Assembly (NCBI RefSeq): GCF_001613385.1
Contig: NZ_BDCG01000024.1
Location: forward strand, 1-64,000
DNA length: 64,000 nt
Direction: 5' to 3'
DNA from: Nocardia flavorosea NBRC 108225
GTDB lineage: Bacteria; Actinomycetota; Actinomycetes; Mycobacteriales; Mycobacteriaceae
Within the stretch, counting starts at the first letter, position 1. The number at the start of each line of letters is the position of its first letter. The notes below the pieces were generated by a model, which had not been told where the DNA came from, did no database searches, and saw only the letters and a program-made list of their open reading frames with translations. Position numbers and translations under genes: made by a program. Shown piece by piece: positions 25,563 to 34,028 of this stretch.

Positions 25563-26585
25563 TCAGACGGTCAGCAGGACCTTGGTGGCGCGGCGTTCGT
25601 CCATGGCGCGGTAGCCCTCCGCGGCCTGTTCCAGCGGGAGAGCGAGGTCGAAAACCTCACCGGGGTCGATTTCGCCGCGGACGATGAGGTCGATCAGGTC
25701 GGGCAGGAAGCGGCGCACCGGGGCCGGACCGCCGTGCAGGTGCACCCCGGAGAAGAACAGCTGCATCCCGTCGAGTTGGACATCGTGCGCGACGCCGACG
25801 TAGCCGACGTGCCCGCCGGGGCGGGTCGCGCGGATGGCCTGCATCATCGACTCCTGGGTGCCGACTGCCTCGATGGTCGAATGCGCGCCGAGCCCGCCGG
25901 TGAGTTCCTTGATTTTCGCCACGCCCGATCTACCGCGCTCTTCGACGATATCGGTGGCGCCGAACCTGCGGGCCAGCGCCTGGCGGTCGGCGTGGCGGCT
26001 CATGGCGATGATGCGATCGGCGCCGAGATGTTTCGCGGCGAGGACGGCGAGCAGCCCGACGGCACCGTCACCGACGACGACCACCGTCTTCCCGGGCCCG
26101 GCCTCGGCGGCGACCGCGGCGAACCAGCCGGTGCCGAGCACATCGGAGGCCGCGAGCAGGGCCGGGTACTGTGCGGGACCGGGGGACCCGGGCACGGGCA
26201 CCAGGGTGCCGTCGGCGAGGGGGATCCGGGCGCGTTCGGCCTGGGTGCCGATCGAACCGATGGGGACGCTGTGTACACAGCGGCTCTGATAGCCGGCGCG
26301 GCAGATCTCGCACGTGTTGTCGGAGGCGAAGAACGACCCCACCACGAAATCGCCCACCGACAGGTCGCGCACATCCGGGCCGACCTCCTCGACCACCCCG
26401 ATGTACTCGTGCCCCATCGGCGCGGGGCCGTCGACCTGTTCGACACCGCGGTAGGGCCACAGATCCGACCCGCAGATACAGGTGGCGGCGATCCGGATGA
26501 TCGCATCAGTGGGTTCGGCGATCACCGGGTCGGTACGGTCTTCGACCCGTACATCGCCGGGGGCGTACAGCATGACTCCACGCAT
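25563..26585 (-). CDS. Zinc-dependent alcohol dehydrogenase family protein
   Basis: A 340-aa medium-chain dehydrogenase. Catalytic zinc ligands are seen in CICGSDLWPY and GHEYIGVVEEVG. The structural zinc loop SDNTCEICRAGYQSRC has three Cys, with an Asp/Asn where the first is normally found, as in an actinobacterial subgroup. The Rossmann motif is VVVVGDGAVGLLAV. ATG 26585 is preceded by GGAGAAGGAGA. Substrate unknown. It is divergent from the NTF2-like gene. Confidence 0.88.
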   Translation of the reverse strand: MRGVMLYAPGDVRVEDRTDPVIAEPTDAIIRIAATCICGSDLWPYRGVEQVDGPAPMGHEYIGVVEEVGPDVRDLSVGDFVVGSFFASDNTCEICRAGYQSRCVHSVPIGSIGTQAERARIPLADGTLVPVPGSPGPAQYPALLAASDVLGTGWFAAVAAEAGPGKTVVVVGDGAVGLLAVLAAKHLGADRIIAMSRHADRQALARRFGATDIVEERGRSGVAKIKELTGGLGAHSTIEAVGTQESMMQAIRATRPGGHVGYVGVAHDVQLDGMQLFFSGVHLHGGPAPVRRFLPDLIDLIVRGEIDPGEVFDLALPLEQAAEGYRAMDERRATKVLLTV

Positions 26586-26769
26586 TCTCGTGTTCTCCTT
26601 CTCCGGTGGTTTCGGGGATCGTCCCGCCACCCGGCGGTCACCGTGGGGCGCCACGCGGCGGTGTGACGGAGCAGAGACCCGGCTGTCGGGATCCGCGTAC
26701 GGAGATACACTGCGCCCGGACCGAATCGCCGACTCCGGTCGGCCGAACCCTTGTACGAGGAGGGCCAGT

Positions 26770-27276
26770 ATGCCGCCTGCACCGCTACCGCAATCCGAAG
26801 AAACCGATCTGATGCAGCGGGTCGCGCGGCTGGAGGCGGTCGAGGCGATCAAGGCCCTCAAACATCGTTACCTGCGGGCGTGCGACGCGAAGGACCCGAA
26901 GGCTTTCCGGGAGTGTTTCGTCGCCGCGGGGGCCGCGGTCGACTACGGTGCGCTCGGCTCCTTCGACGCCGACGGGATGGCGGCGGTATTCGAGAAGATC
27001 GCGTTGCAGAAGGTCGACGGGAAGAACGTGATCCTCGATATGCATCACGGGACCCACCCCGATATCACCGTCCTCGACGCGGAGCGTGCCTCCGGGAAGT
27101 GGACACTGAAATTCCGCCAGGTGAACTTGATCGAGAACACCGAGACGGTGATGACCGGCGAGTACGACGACGAATACGTGGTCGAGGACGGCGGATGGAA
27201 GATCGCCGCCTGCCGGTTCGAGCAGTATTGGTCGATCACGCGGCCGGTCGACGAAACCTGCCGGATCGCGCAGTAG
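26770..27276 (+). CDS. SnoaL-like / NTF2-superfamily protein
   Basis: A 168-aa alpha+beta cone-fold protein. The N-terminal helix (VARLEAVEAIKALKHRYLRA) and the strands through DGGWKIAACRFEQYW are typical of SnoaL_4-type proteins, which are small isomerases, dehydratases or binding proteins for hydrophobic ligands such as steroid intermediates. Start ATG 26770 has GAGGAGGG upstream. No specific activity can be assigned. Confidence 0.82.
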   Translation: MPPAPLPQSEETDLMQRVARLEAVEAIKALKHRYLRACDAKDPKAFRECFVAAGAAVDYGALGSFDADGMAAVFEKIALQKVDGKNVILDMHHGTHPDITVLDAERASGKWTLKFRQVNLIENTETVMTGEYDDEYVVEDGGWKIAACRFEQYWSITRPVDETCRIAQ

Positions 27277-27312
27277 TTACGGCGAGCCGGTCGATGCGTT
27301 CGCGCGGAGGTG

Positions 27313-27756
27313 TCAGGCGTCCTCGATACGGAAGAGCGTGCACCGGCCGGCCAGGGCGGCGAACTCGTCGGGGTCGTCGCTGGTCACCACCCCCGACTTG
27401 ATCATGACCGGGACACCGGTGGGCACGAGTCGCGGGAACTCCCGCAGCACCGGTTCGCTGTCGGCCGCCGGGATCTCCACCAGGCGCACCGTCCGTTTCC
27501 GCCGCCCGACCTCGAGTTCCGCGGTCTCGGCGGCCTGGACGTTCTTCACCCAGTCCGCGCCGGGAATACCGCCGAGAACGTACTCGGCGCCCTCGTATTC
27601 GAACGGTGTCACCGGCGTGGTGCGGAGCTTGCCGGATTTCCGGCCCGCAACGGTGAGCAACGCCATCGGCAATGCGATCCCCACCCGGCTGACGGCGACC
27701 ATCGCCCGGTTCATCGGTTTCAGCCAACCGGGAATCTTGACGTTATCGCCTGCCAT
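27313..27756 (-). CDS. Deazaflavin (F420)-dependent nitroreductase-family protein
   Basis: A 147-aa protein of the Ddn/FDOR-B-like family. The conserved core LLTVAGRKSGKLRTTPVTPF (F420 phosphate-binding) and GADWVKNVQAA are seen. Relatives reduce quinones or nitro compounds with F420H2, a cofactor made by mycobacteria and nocardiae. ATG 27756 follows GGAGGAG. It is convergent with the NTF2-like gene. Confidence 0.87.
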   Translation of the reverse strand: MAGDNVKIPGWLKPMNRAMVAVSRVGIALPMALLTVAGRKSGKLRTTPVTPFEYEGAEYVLGGIPGADWVKNVQAAETAELEVGRRKRTVRLVEIPAADSEPVLREFPRLVPTGVPVMIKSGVVTSDDPDEFAALAGRCTLFRIEDA

Positions 27757-28109
27757 CGCGCGCTCCTCCACCTCGGCACACCTGGTCCGTGCCCCGAACG
27801 AAGCGAACCGTCCGATGCGGCCCGCTCCGGCAGCGTAGCGGTTGCGGGGGACAGCCGCCGCCTCCGGGAAACCTCGGTCCTCGGCGACCGGTAGCCGAGA
27901 AATACCGCATGATCCGATAGCGACCGCACGTTCGCGCCGACCACTGCGATTGCTTCCGGTGGAGGTGGTGCGCCTCGCCGTGGGTTCGGCACACCAGGGT
28001 CCGGGGTATTCGAGCCTTATCGTTACGTGGCCCGCGGTATCGGGGGCAGGTGACGGCACCACTCGCGGAACCTCGGCGCGTGGTGGTCCGGATGAGGAAC
28101 GGAGGAACC

Positions 28110-29672
28110 ATGGGGCAGGTCGACCGACCCCGGGAACAATGGGGTACACGAGCCGGATTCCTGCTCGCCGCGATCGGTTCGGCGGTGGGACTGGGCAATA
28201 TCTGGCGATTCCCCTATGTCGCCTACGAGAACGGCGGCGGCGCCTTCTTGGTGCCGTACCTGATAGCACTGCTCACAGCCGGTATTCCGGTACTGATATT
28301 CGACTACGCGATGGGCCACAAGTTCCGGGGCTCGCCACCGCTGGCGTTCCACCGGCTGTCCCGGCGGGTGACGGCGCTCGGCTGGTGGCAGGTGGCCATC
28401 TGTTTCGTGATTGCCACCTACTACGCGGTGATCATCGCCTGGGCGGCCCGCTACGTCGGGTTCTCGGTCGGCCAGCAGTGGGGCGACGATCCCGACGCCT
28501 TCTTCGGCGAATTCCTGCACCAAGCCGACGAACCGTCCTTCGGGACGTCCTACGTCCCGGGGGTGGCGATACCGCTGATCGTGGTCTGGCTGGTGACCCT
28601 GGGCGTGCTCGGCTTCGGGGTGCGCCGCGGGATCGAAGCCGCCAGCAAGATTTTCATCCCGCTGCTGGTGGTGCTTTTCGGCATCCTCGTGGTGCGGGCC
28701 CTGTTCCTGCCCGGCGCGGCCAGCGGGCTCGACGCGTTCTTCTCGCCGGACTGGTCCGCGATCACCAACGGGAAAGTCTGGGTGGCGGCCTACGGTCAGA
28801 TCTTCTTCTCGCTGTCCGTCGGGTTCGGCATCATGATCACCTACTCCTCGTATCTGCGGCGTAAGGCGGATCTGACGGGCTCGGCGCTGGTCACCGGGTT
28901 CGCCAACAGCTCGTTCGAGATCCTTGCCGGAATCGGTGTCTTCGCGGCTCTCGGGTTCATGGCGACCCAGGCCGGCACCGCGATCGACGAGGTCGTGACC
29001 GATGGTGTCGGGCTGGCGTTCGTCGCGTTCCCCGCCATCATCTCCGAACTGACCGCCGGGGCGGCCTGGTTCGGCATCCTGTTCTTCAGCTCCCTGCTGA
29101 TCGCGGGCCTGACCTCGCTGATAAGCATTGTGCAGGTGCTGGTATCCGCGGTACAGGACCGCACCGGTATGGACCGCGTGCCGACCGTGCTCATCGTCGG
29201 CGGCGCTGCCGCGGCGGTCTCCATCGCGCTCTTCCCGACCCGCGGCGGCCTGTTCTTGCTCGACGCGGTCGACCGCTTCATCAACGCCTACGGCGTGGCG
29301 CTCGCCGCTCTGGTCGCGGTCGTGGTGGTGGCCTGGGGGTTGCGGAAACTGCCGCTGCTGCAGGCCCATGTCGACTCGATATCGGTGGTGCGCCTGGGCT
29401 GGATATGGAAGATCACCCTGGGCGTCGTCACACCGGTCGTGCTCGGCTGGATGATGATCGATTCGTTGCGCGCGGAGTTCGCGGAGAACTACAGCGGTTA
29501 CTCCGGCAGCTTTCTGATGATCGCCGGCTGGGGTGTGGCGCTCGGCGCCATCGCGGTGGGCATCGTGCTCGCCCTGATCCCCTGGCGTAACGCCGGTCCC
29601 GCACCGGACACGGCCGCATCGGGCAACGCGTCACACGAGGCCGTTACTCCGGCCGGAAAGGACGAAAGCTGA
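28110..29672 (+). CDS. Sodium-dependent NSS family transporter (methionine/alanine-type, MetP-like)
   Basis: A 520-aa membrane protein of the neurotransmitter:sodium symporter family. The sodium/substrate segment AIGSAVGLGNIWRFPY (residues about 20-36) and the helix 6-8 region (KVWVAAYGQIFFSLSVGFGI) are clear, with about 12 hydrophobic segments. ATG 28110 has GGAGGAACC just before it; ATG 28092 lacks such a site. It overlaps a tiny membrane subunit gene by one base (TGATG). Homologues with this small partner are known in corynebacteria as the methionine/alanine importer MetPS. Confidence 0.9.
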   Translation: MGQVDRPREQWGTRAGFLLAAIGSAVGLGNIWRFPYVAYENGGGAFLVPYLIALLTAGIPVLIFDYAMGHKFRGSPPLAFHRLSRRVTALGWWQVAICFVIATYYAVIIAWAARYVGFSVGQQWGDDPDAFFGEFLHQADEPSFGTSYVPGVAIPLIVVWLVTLGVLGFGVRRGIEAASKIFIPLLVVLFGILVVRALFLPGAASGLDAFFSPDWSAITNGKVWVAAYGQIFFSLSVGFGIMITYSSYLRRKADLTGSALVTGFANSSFEILAGIGVFAALGFMATQAGTAIDEVVTDGVGLAFVAFPAIISELTAGAAWFGILFFSSLLIAGLTSLISIVQVLVSAVQDRTGMDRVPTVLIVGGAAAAVSIALFPTRGGLFLLDAVDRFINAYGVALAALVAVVVVAWGLRKLPLLQAHVDSISVVRLGWIWKITLGVVTPVVLGWMMIDSLRAEFAENYSGYSGSFLMIAGWGVALGAIAVGIVLALIPWRNAGPAPDTAASGNASHEAVTPAGKDES

Positions 29673-29827
29673 TGTCCACTGGAGCGATCATCATGCTGAT
29701 CATTTCCATCGTCGTGGTGTGGGGTGGTCTGGCCGGGGCGCTACTGCTGATCCGGCGTCATCCCGAAACCCCGGACGCCGGCGAGGATTCCGCCGCAGCA
29801 GGAGAATCGGCCGGTCACCGCACATAG
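29672..29827 (+). CDS. Small subunit of the NSS methionine/alanine importer (MetS-like)
   Basis: A 51-aa protein starting MSTGAIIMLIISIVVVWGGL, then ALLLIRRHPE and an acidic Ala-rich tail. It has one transmembrane helix followed by positive residues, as in the MetS-type small subunit that is essential for the large transporter's activity. The ATG shares its A with the TGA stop of the transporter, so translation should be coupled. Confidence 0.85.
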   Translation: MSTGAIIMLIISIVVVWGGLAGALLLIRRHPETPDAGEDSAAAGESAGHRT

Positions 29828-29844
29828 ACCGATATCACGGTTGT

Positions 29845-29885
29845 CACCGGCACGGGCCCGAGTGCTTCGGGTACCCGTGCCGGTG
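29845..29885. terminator. Bidirectional terminator hairpin between metS-like gene and nrdF
   Basis: Perfect 12-bp arms CACCGGCACGGG (29845-29856) and its complement (29874-29885) enclose a loop that itself has a short CCGA/TCGG stem. It sits between convergent genes ending at 29827 and 29895. No strong U-tract, as is common in high-GC actinobacteria. Confidence 0.75.
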
Positions 29886-29894
29886 CGCGCGGGA

Positions 29895-30857
29895 TCAGAA
29901 ATCCCAGTCGTCGTCTTCGGTGTTGACGGCCTTGCCGATCACGTAGCTGGACCCCGAACCGGAGAAGAAGTCGTGGTTCTCATCGGCGTTCGGGGACAGC
30001 GCCGACAGGATCGCCGGGTTGACCTCGGTTTCGTCCTTCGGGAACAGGCCCTCGTAGCCGAGATTCATCAGCGCCTTGTTGGCGTTGTAGCGCAGGAACT
30101 TCTTGACGTCCTCGGTGAGGCCGACCTCGTCGTAGAGGTCCTGGGTGTATTCGACCTCGTTGTCGTACAGCTCGAACAGCAGCTCGAAGGTGTAGTTCTT
30201 CAGCTCGTCGCGTTCGGCCTGGGTGACCTGTTCGAGGCCGCGCTGGTACTTGTAGCCGATGTAGTAGCCGTGCACCGCCTCGTCCCGGATGATCAGGCGG
30301 ATCATATCGGCGGTATTGGTCAGCTTGGCCCGCGACGACCAGTGCATCGGCAGGTAGAAGCCGGAGTAGAACAGGAAGCTTTCCAGCAGCGTCGAGGCGA
30401 CCTTGCGTTTGAGCGGATCGTCGCCGCGGTAGTAGTCGAGGACGATCTCCGCCTTACGCTGGAGGTTGCGGTTCTCTTCCGACCAGCGGAAGGCATCGTC
30501 GATCTCACGGGTGGAGCACAGCGTGGAGAAGATCGAGCTGTAGCTCTTGGCGTGCACCGATTCCATGAACGCGATATTGGTGAGCACCGCCTCTTCGTGC
30601 GGGGTCAGCGCATCGGGGATGAGGCTGACCGCGCCGACCGTGCCCTGGATGGTGTCCAGCAGGGTGAGCCCGGTGAACACCCGCATGGTGAGCTGCTTCT
30701 CGTCCGCGGTGAGGGTCGCCCAGGACGGGATGTCGTTGGATACCGGGACCTTCTCGGGAAGCCAGAAGTTACCGGTGAGCCGATCCCAGACCTCGGCGTC
30801 TTTCTCATCGGGTACCCGATTCCAGTTGATGGCCGAAACCCGATCGATGAGCTTCAT
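29895..30857 (-). CDS. nrdF: Class Ib ribonucleoside-diphosphate reductase, beta subunit
   Basis: A 320-aa NrdF. It supplies the tyrosyl radical for deoxyribonucleotide synthesis by NrdE. Metal ligands are in place: Asp68, Glu99, His102, Glu159, Glu193 and His196. The radical Tyr is Tyr106 (MESVHAKSYS). The C-terminal acidic DDDWDF tail binds NrdE. ATG 30857 has GGAAG upstream. It is the Rv3048c counterpart. nrdE is not in this window. Two NrdR-like boxes lie upstream (30911-30958). Confidence 0.97.
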   Translation of the reverse strand: MKLIDRVSAINWNRVPDEKDAEVWDRLTGNFWLPEKVPVSNDIPSWATLTADEKQLTMRVFTGLTLLDTIQGTVGAVSLIPDALTPHEEAVLTNIAFMESVHAKSYSSIFSTLCSTREIDDAFRWSEENRNLQRKAEIVLDYYRGDDPLKRKVASTLLESFLFYSGFYLPMHWSSRAKLTNTADMIRLIIRDEAVHGYYIGYKYQRGLEQVTQAERDELKNYTFELLFELYDNEVEYTQDLYDEVGLTEDVKKFLRYNANKALMNLGYEGLFPKDETEVNPAILSALSPNADENHDFFSGSGSSYVIGKAVNTEDDDWDF

Positions 30858-30910
30858 GCTGCTTCCACACCCTTCCCAACGAATCCGACGACAACCCTAC
30901 GCGTGCCGTA

Positions 30911-30958
30911 ACACTACCCCTTGGGGGTCGAATCACCGAGCGGCACCAGAACTTGTGT
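30911..30958 (-). promoter_or_regulatory. Pair of NrdR-box-like sites upstream of nrdF
   Basis: ACACTACCCCTTGGGG (30911-30926) and GCACCAGAACTTGTGT (30943-30958) match about 10 and 11 of 16 positions of the NrdR box acaCwAtATaTwGtgt. They start 32 bases apart, the spacing typical of paired NrdR boxes. They lie 54-101 bases upstream of the nrdF start. The core matches are imperfect, so this is a prediction. Confidence 0.45.
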
Positions 30959-31027
30959 TTATCGCGTCGAATGCGCTAGAGGAGCGGGGACTTCGGCGCA
31001 CTGGCTACCGCAGGCGCCGAGCCTACT

Positions 31028-31249
31028 TCAGTCGTCGCCGGGTGGGTTGTGCCGCCCGCCCGATCGGTCGTCGCCCTCCGGCGACGCAGACATGGCCAGG
31101 CCGAACGCCAGACCGAAACCGATTCCGAGCCCGACGCCGAGAGCGAGATTGCCGAGGACCGCGAGGCCGAGCGGGATCCCGATCGCCAGTCCGATGGCGA
31201 TCCCGATACTCAACCGGTAACCGAGCGAGCGATCACCACCGGCGCCCAT
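31028..31249 (-). CDS. Small glycine-zipper membrane protein (paralogue of the one at 15859)
   Basis: A 73-aa protein, the same length as the 15859-16080 product. Residues about 12-52 are Gly/Ala/Leu/Ile with repeated GxxxG spacing (SIGIAIGLAIGIPLGLAVLG, then NLALGVGLGIGFGLAFGLAM), and the tail is Asp/Gly-rich. Shared features include the GNLA.G.G.G turn and the FGLAM near the end of the hydrophobic part. Function unknown. Confidence 0.7.
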   Translation of the reverse strand: MGAGGDRSLGYRLSIGIAIGLAIGIPLGLAVLGNLALGVGLGIGFGLAFGLAMSASPEGDDRSGGRHNPPGDD

Positions 31250-31367
31250 CCTTCGACGGTACCGGTATCAAGGGGTCCTACCTGCGTTTTCGGCATTCCA
31301 GGATGGTCTCGGGGAGGTCGCGAACGAGTATTCGGCGAGTGGTTTCGCGGGCGGGAAACCCGCCGGT

Positions 31368-32327
31368 TCAGTTGCCGGGGGCCAGGCCGCCGGGCGTATT
31401 CGGCGGGGCCCCGTTCGGGGGTGGCCCCGGCCGACCGCCCGGAGGTGGGCCGACCGGCCCCGTACCGCCTTCTTGCCGGTTGGTGGATTTCTCGGCCACT
31501 CCGATGGTGAGAGAGATATCCAGCCCGGTTTCCGGAGAACCGGTGACCGTGGCGAGTTCGGCGTCCCAGCCGTCGCCGAACACATTGTCGGAGTCCAGGG
31601 TGACCTGGGACAGGTTGTCGCGGCTGCGCGCATACCCGGAATCGGCAGCGAAAACCTGCTCGCACACGTCCTGCGGTAGGGCGATCTGCGAGGTGAGCCG
31701 GGCGTTCTCGCCGCCGACCGCGATGTCGAGGCTGTCGTAGACCTCGAAGTGGATATGGGGCCAGCGGCCCGAATAGCAGGCCGGGAAGATCGAGGTGAAG
31801 CTCACCCGGCCGCTCTCATCGGCTACCTGGACCCCGCGCAGGTAGTTCTGGTCGATGATCTCCTCGCCGTACAGCGAATACTCGCCGTCCCGGTCGCAAT
31901 GTCAGAGGTAGAGCGCCATCCCGGCGCCCGCGGCGCCGTCCTTCGCCAGGTCCTGCAGGGTGAGCCGGATGGTGGCCGGTACTCCCTCGGCCGTGCCGGT
32001 ACAGGGCCCGAAGCTGCTGGTGATATCCGAGCGGACCACACCGGATTCGATGAGAACATTCGGGCCGTTCGAACCGTCGCCGGGGTACGGGCCCGCCGTT
32101 TCCTGCGGCGCCGCTACGGCGACGGTTCCCGGGTTCGCGGCGGTGGGGTTCGCGGCCGAACCGGTGCCGCCGTCGCCGGTGGAGCAGGCCGCCGCGACCG
32201 AAGCGGTTCCCACCGCACCCAGCAACCACAGGGCGCGCCGCCGGGAGAACATCACCGACATATCGTGGGCGAGCCCCAGATCGTGTTCGTGTTCTTCCGC
32301 GTTCGGCCGGGACGGACGTTTCCACAC
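31368..32327 (-). pseudogene. Intradiol ring-cleavage dioxygenase-like lipoprotein, interrupted by an in-frame TGA
   Basis: The frame encodes a secreted dioxygenase-like protein. It has a signal with RRRALWLLG and a lipobox-like VAAACS, then QETAGPYPGDG, the intradiol core, and a Pro/Gly-rich tail. The iron ligands Tyr (DQNYLRG), Tyr (ACYSGRW) and His-x-His (PHIHFEVY) are all present. At 31902-31904 a TGA falls where ALYL*HCDRDG would normally read YLWHCDRDG, so one G-to-A change (TGG to TGA) splits the gene. Both halves stay in the same frame. GTG 32327 is chosen as start because AGAAGAGG precedes it; ATG 32261 is possible. Either a recent pseudogene or a base-call error. Confidence 0.8.
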
Positions 32328-32498
32328 GTTGTGCACCTCTTCTCGAATGGGTGACACCGACGCTGGAAAAGCCGACTGGCGGTCGCCTGGGTTCGCGCTG
32401 GGAATCGGCTGTGTGCGACCCGGCCGGTCGCCACGGCGACTGCGTGCACACGGGGCGAAGGTCCAGGCCGGTCGGATGCCGGGGACCCGGCGCCGGGA

Positions 32499-33590
32499 TC
32501 ACTCCACCACGTAGGAGTTGAGGCTGTCCTGGATATCGGTGAGTACCGCACGCGCGGAGGTCAGGCCCGTGGTGTGCCATAGCGCGTCGTCGACCACGAA
32601 GGTGCGCCCGTCGGTGGCTGCGCCGAGTTCTTTCCACTCCGGTGAACGCATCACCGATTCGCCGTGCTCCTGGCCCTCCGGTCCGGCGAACATGACATAG
32701 ATGAGATCGCCCTCGGCGGCGACGGGATCGGATTCGTCCAGCGGCTCCGATTCGTCCCGCTGTGCGGTCGGCCGTTGCGCGCCGGTATCGGCGAGGACCT
32801 GCGCCGCGAAGGTTTCGCTGCCCATGATCTCGCTGCCGGTGGCGGTGAACCGGACCAGCGATGCCTCGGTGAACGCGGCGTTGATGGATTTACCGGTATC
32901 GGCGGCCTCGGTGCGGTACTCGTCGAGCGCCTCCCGTGCGGCCGTGGCGCGGCCCATGGCACCCGCGAAGGCGCTGAACTGCTCCTCCCAGGTCTTGTCC
33001 GTGCCGGTCAGGACCGTAGGGGCGATATCGCTCAGGGCCGCGTAGTCGGCGCGGCCGGCCGGTACCTCGCCGATGATGAGATCGGGAGCCAGCTGGGCGA
33101 TGAGCGCGGGGTCGGGATCGGTGGCGAGCCCGACACCGGGGACCTCCAGTACCCCGTACCCCAGGTAACCCGGCTGCGGCGAGGGGCCGGGCACGGTGGT
33201 GGCGCCGACGACTCGCTCCCACAGGCCCACGGCGCAGGTCGCATCGAGTGCGGAGGTGCCGAGCACCACGATCCGCTGCGGGTCGGCCGGAACCCGCGAT
33301 TCGCCCGAGGCGTGCCGGACGGTGCGGGTGGGGCCGTCGGCCGGATCGGCGGGGGTGGGCAAGGAACAGGCCTGTGTGGTGTCCCGCTCGATCCCGACCA
33401 CGCCCGCGCCGGCGATCTTGGTGGTGGTGCGGACGATCGACGCCGAGTTATCGGGTTGGCTCGCACATCCGGCCACTGCCACCGCGATACAGGCGAGCGC
33501 GGCGCCCACGAACCGGTGGGCGCGGCGCACCCGGGTGGAGTTCCGGGGTTTGCGCACGGCTGGGGTACGGACAGCAGGGCTCACCGGCAT
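32499..33590 (-). CDS. Iron-siderophore ABC transporter substrate-binding lipoprotein (FecB-like)
   Basis: A 363-aa lipoprotein of the FecB/BtuF fold. The signal peptide ends VAVAGC (Cys42). The body has QRIVVLGTSALDATCAVGLWERVV and a long central helix (AAREALDEYRTEAADTGKSI) typical of helical-backbone siderophore-binding proteins. It corresponds in position to Rv3044 of M. tuberculosis, between nrdF and ctaD. No permease is adjacent, so it would feed a transporter elsewhere. The N-terminal 28 residues before the hydrophobic core are long and Arg-rich. Confidence 0.88.
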   Translation of the reverse strand: MPVSPAVRTPAVRKPRNSTRVRRAHRFVGAALACIAVAVAGCASQPDNSASIVRTTTKIAGAGVVGIERDTTQACSLPTPADPADGPTRTVRHASGESRVPADPQRIVVLGTSALDATCAVGLWERVVGATTVPGPSPQPGYLGYGVLEVPGVGLATDPDPALIAQLAPDLIIGEVPAGRADYAALSDIAPTVLTGTDKTWEEQFSAFAGAMGRATAAREALDEYRTEAADTGKSINAAFTEASLVRFTATGSEIMGSETFAAQVLADTGAQRPTAQRDESEPLDESDPVAAEGDLIYVMFAGPEGQEHGESVMRSPEWKELGAATDGRTFVVDDALWHTTGLTSARAVLTDIQDSLNSYVVE

Positions 33591-34028
33591 GCCGGGAAGG
33601 GTACATGCCCACCGGGATTTCCTGCGCGCCAGCGTCTGCCGCCGACCGCCGCTCCCGATCGCCGGGGCGGGCGCCGGTACAGCGCGCGTAGGCGGACGGG
33701 CAGGTCGTGCGGGTGCGGGCGGTGTCTGCGACCGGTCGCACAATATGGGGCGCAGCGGTGGTGACGCAGCTCCGCGCCCGGTTATCGGGCATTCGGAGCA
33801 CCGGTTGGACGGCCTCCGGCGGGCCGGTGACACCGCACCCGGCGGGCCGGCAGTGCGACACTGGGTGGGCCCGTAGTACGACACAGAGTAGGACCCGTTC
33901 GGCCGCCGCTCGGCGGACGGTTTACGATTCGAGAAGCGCAAGCTAACCGTTGGCTGCCCCGCGCGACGGGGCAGCGGGCAAACAGTGGAGCCTGCGGAGC
34001 GACCCTAAAGGCACCTTCAGGAGGATCA
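33591..34028. other. Divergent promoter region between FecB-like gene and ctaD
   Basis: 438 bases with no gene I can support. It must hold the promoters of both genes. The ctaD ribosome binding site AGGAGG is at its right end (about 34018-34024). Confidence 0.5.

Noticed and set aside
28023..29369. Minus-strand open frame of 448 codons over the NSS transporter
   Set aside because: Gln/Glu/His/Arg-rich antisense of a membrane protein gene; no family resemblance.
31902..31904. Selenocysteine or recoding at the in-frame TGA of the dioxygenase
   Set aside because: The conserved residue at this place is Trp, not Cys, and no SECIS-like hairpin follows; a nonsense change or read error is simpler.
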